Shown in pieces: positions 5,498-5,892 of a stretch of DNA of 5,892 nt (the stretch's first letter is position 1; the number at the start of each line of letters is the position of its first letter). Location: assembly GCA_026710525.1 (NCBI GenBank), contig JAPOQT010000050.1:1-5892 (forward strand), read 5' to 3'. Source of the DNA: Pseudomonadota bacterium (GTDB lineage Bacteria; Bdellovibrionota_B; Oligoflexia; Oligoflexales; Bin106). Under the pieces are notes generated by a model. It was not told the origin of the DNA. It searched no databases and worked only from the letters and a program-made list of their open reading frames with translations. A program made the position numbers and the translations under genes.

Positions 5498-5892
5498 TTA
5501 TCCTGAATTACACGGACCACCACCCGTATCTGTGTGGACATCACTATCATTGACTGCCACCGGGGTATAAGGAGTGTTAGGAATAATGTTTGGTATTGTT
5601 GGTTGAGTATCAGGAGCTACTGGTATCGGTGCTGTGACAACTCCGCCACCTGGATCGGGTATGAGAGGAATGGGGGTGCCTCCTGACGGCGGTGCTTGAT
5701 CTGTGATGGGTGGTCGCTGAGGTGACTGTGACCGCGGAATGTTCGGATTGGTTATTGGTTGGTTACTTTGATCGTCCTTCACAAGAGCGTCATCAGCCAA
5801 ATTTTTATCTGAATCATCAGCCTGATCATCCTTCGGATCAGGTTGTTGTACCTCTTGTGTTGGTGCCGATGGTGGTGGATACACTAAAATAT
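5498..5892 (-). CDS. Proline-rich low-complexity protein of unknown function (5' end beyond window)
   Basis: The frame is open from the right edge to TAA at 5500-5498, about 130 residues. A GTG at 5884-5882 could serve as a start, but the frame continues past the edge, so the visible part is more likely the C-terminal region of a longer protein. It begins YPPPSAPTQEVQQPDPK, continues through an acidic segment rich in Asp (about residues 17-39 from the GTG) and then becomes Pro/Gly/Ile/Thr-rich, with imperfect reiterations such as PNIP, PLIPDPGGG, PIPVAPD, PTIPNIIPNTP. The end, GGGPCNSG, has the only cysteine. No transmembrane helix, catalytic motif or known domain is visible. Such disordered tails occur in secreted, cell-envelope and scaffold proteins; I cannot choose. 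The regular codon-level pattern and long open frame support real coding. It converges on pnp with a 34-base gap. Confidence 0.65.
   Translation of the reverse strand, partial: ILVYPPPSAPTQEVQQPDPKDDQADDSDKNLADDALVKDDQSNQPITNPNIPRSQSPQRPPITDQAPPSGGTPIPLIPDPGGGVVTAPIPVAPDTQPTIPNIIPNTPYTPVAVNDSDVHTDTGGGPCNSG

Overview
The window looks like chromosomal DNA of a low-GC alphaproteobacterium. The evidence is the CarD/CdnL-type regulator, a tRNA-Gln whose body resembles alphaproteobacterial tRNA-Gln, and the protein sequences of S15 and PNPase. A moderately AT-rich genome, divergent residues in conserved housekeeping proteins and a large intergenic space would fit an intracellular or host-associated lineage (Holosporales- or Rickettsiales-like). 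That placement is inference and was not tested.

Layout, left to right. Positions 1-198 are A-rich and encode a Lys/Ser-rich basic stretch that may be the 3' end of an upstream gene, but its frame is uncertain. mutY (213-1298, +) encodes the adenine DNA glycosylase of the 8-oxoguanine repair system. A TATAAT box precedes a complete tRNA-Gln(UUG) gene with encoded CCA (1453-1529, +). Convergent to it lies a carD/cdnL gene (1575-2093, -) with a perfect AAGGAGG ribosome binding site. A gene-poor stretch of about 730 bases follows (2094-2828). It holds a perfect 23-bp palindrome, an A/T hairpin, one doubtful short ORF, and a good sigma70-type promoter with a leader of about 178 nt for rpsO. rpsO (2829-3098, +) and pnp (3301-5463, +) form the classical S15-PNPase pair, separated by about 200 nt containing a strong stem-loop comparable in position to the RNase III-processed pnp leader of E. 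coli. A convergent proline-rich gene of unknown function (5498 to the right edge, -) is cut by the window end.

How the parts relate: rpsO and pnp probably form one transcription unit from the promoter at 2617-2644. S15 is a 30S subunit protein and PNPase is an RNA-degrading enzyme; both are autogenously controlled in E. coli, and both intergenic regions here contain candidate RNA structures. CarD probably acts globally at RNA polymerase promoters, including stable-RNA promoters. mutY is a stand-alone repair gene.

No new defence system, mobile element or CRISPR array is visible. The most interesting signals are small: a tRNA-Gln with A1-U72 and an enlarged D-loop, unusual residues in MutY (iron-sulfur spacing and 8-oxoG-sensing loop) and PNPase (pore loop and a normally Gly-rich loop), the rpsO leader with tiny ORFs and competing hairpins, and the 23-bp palindrome.
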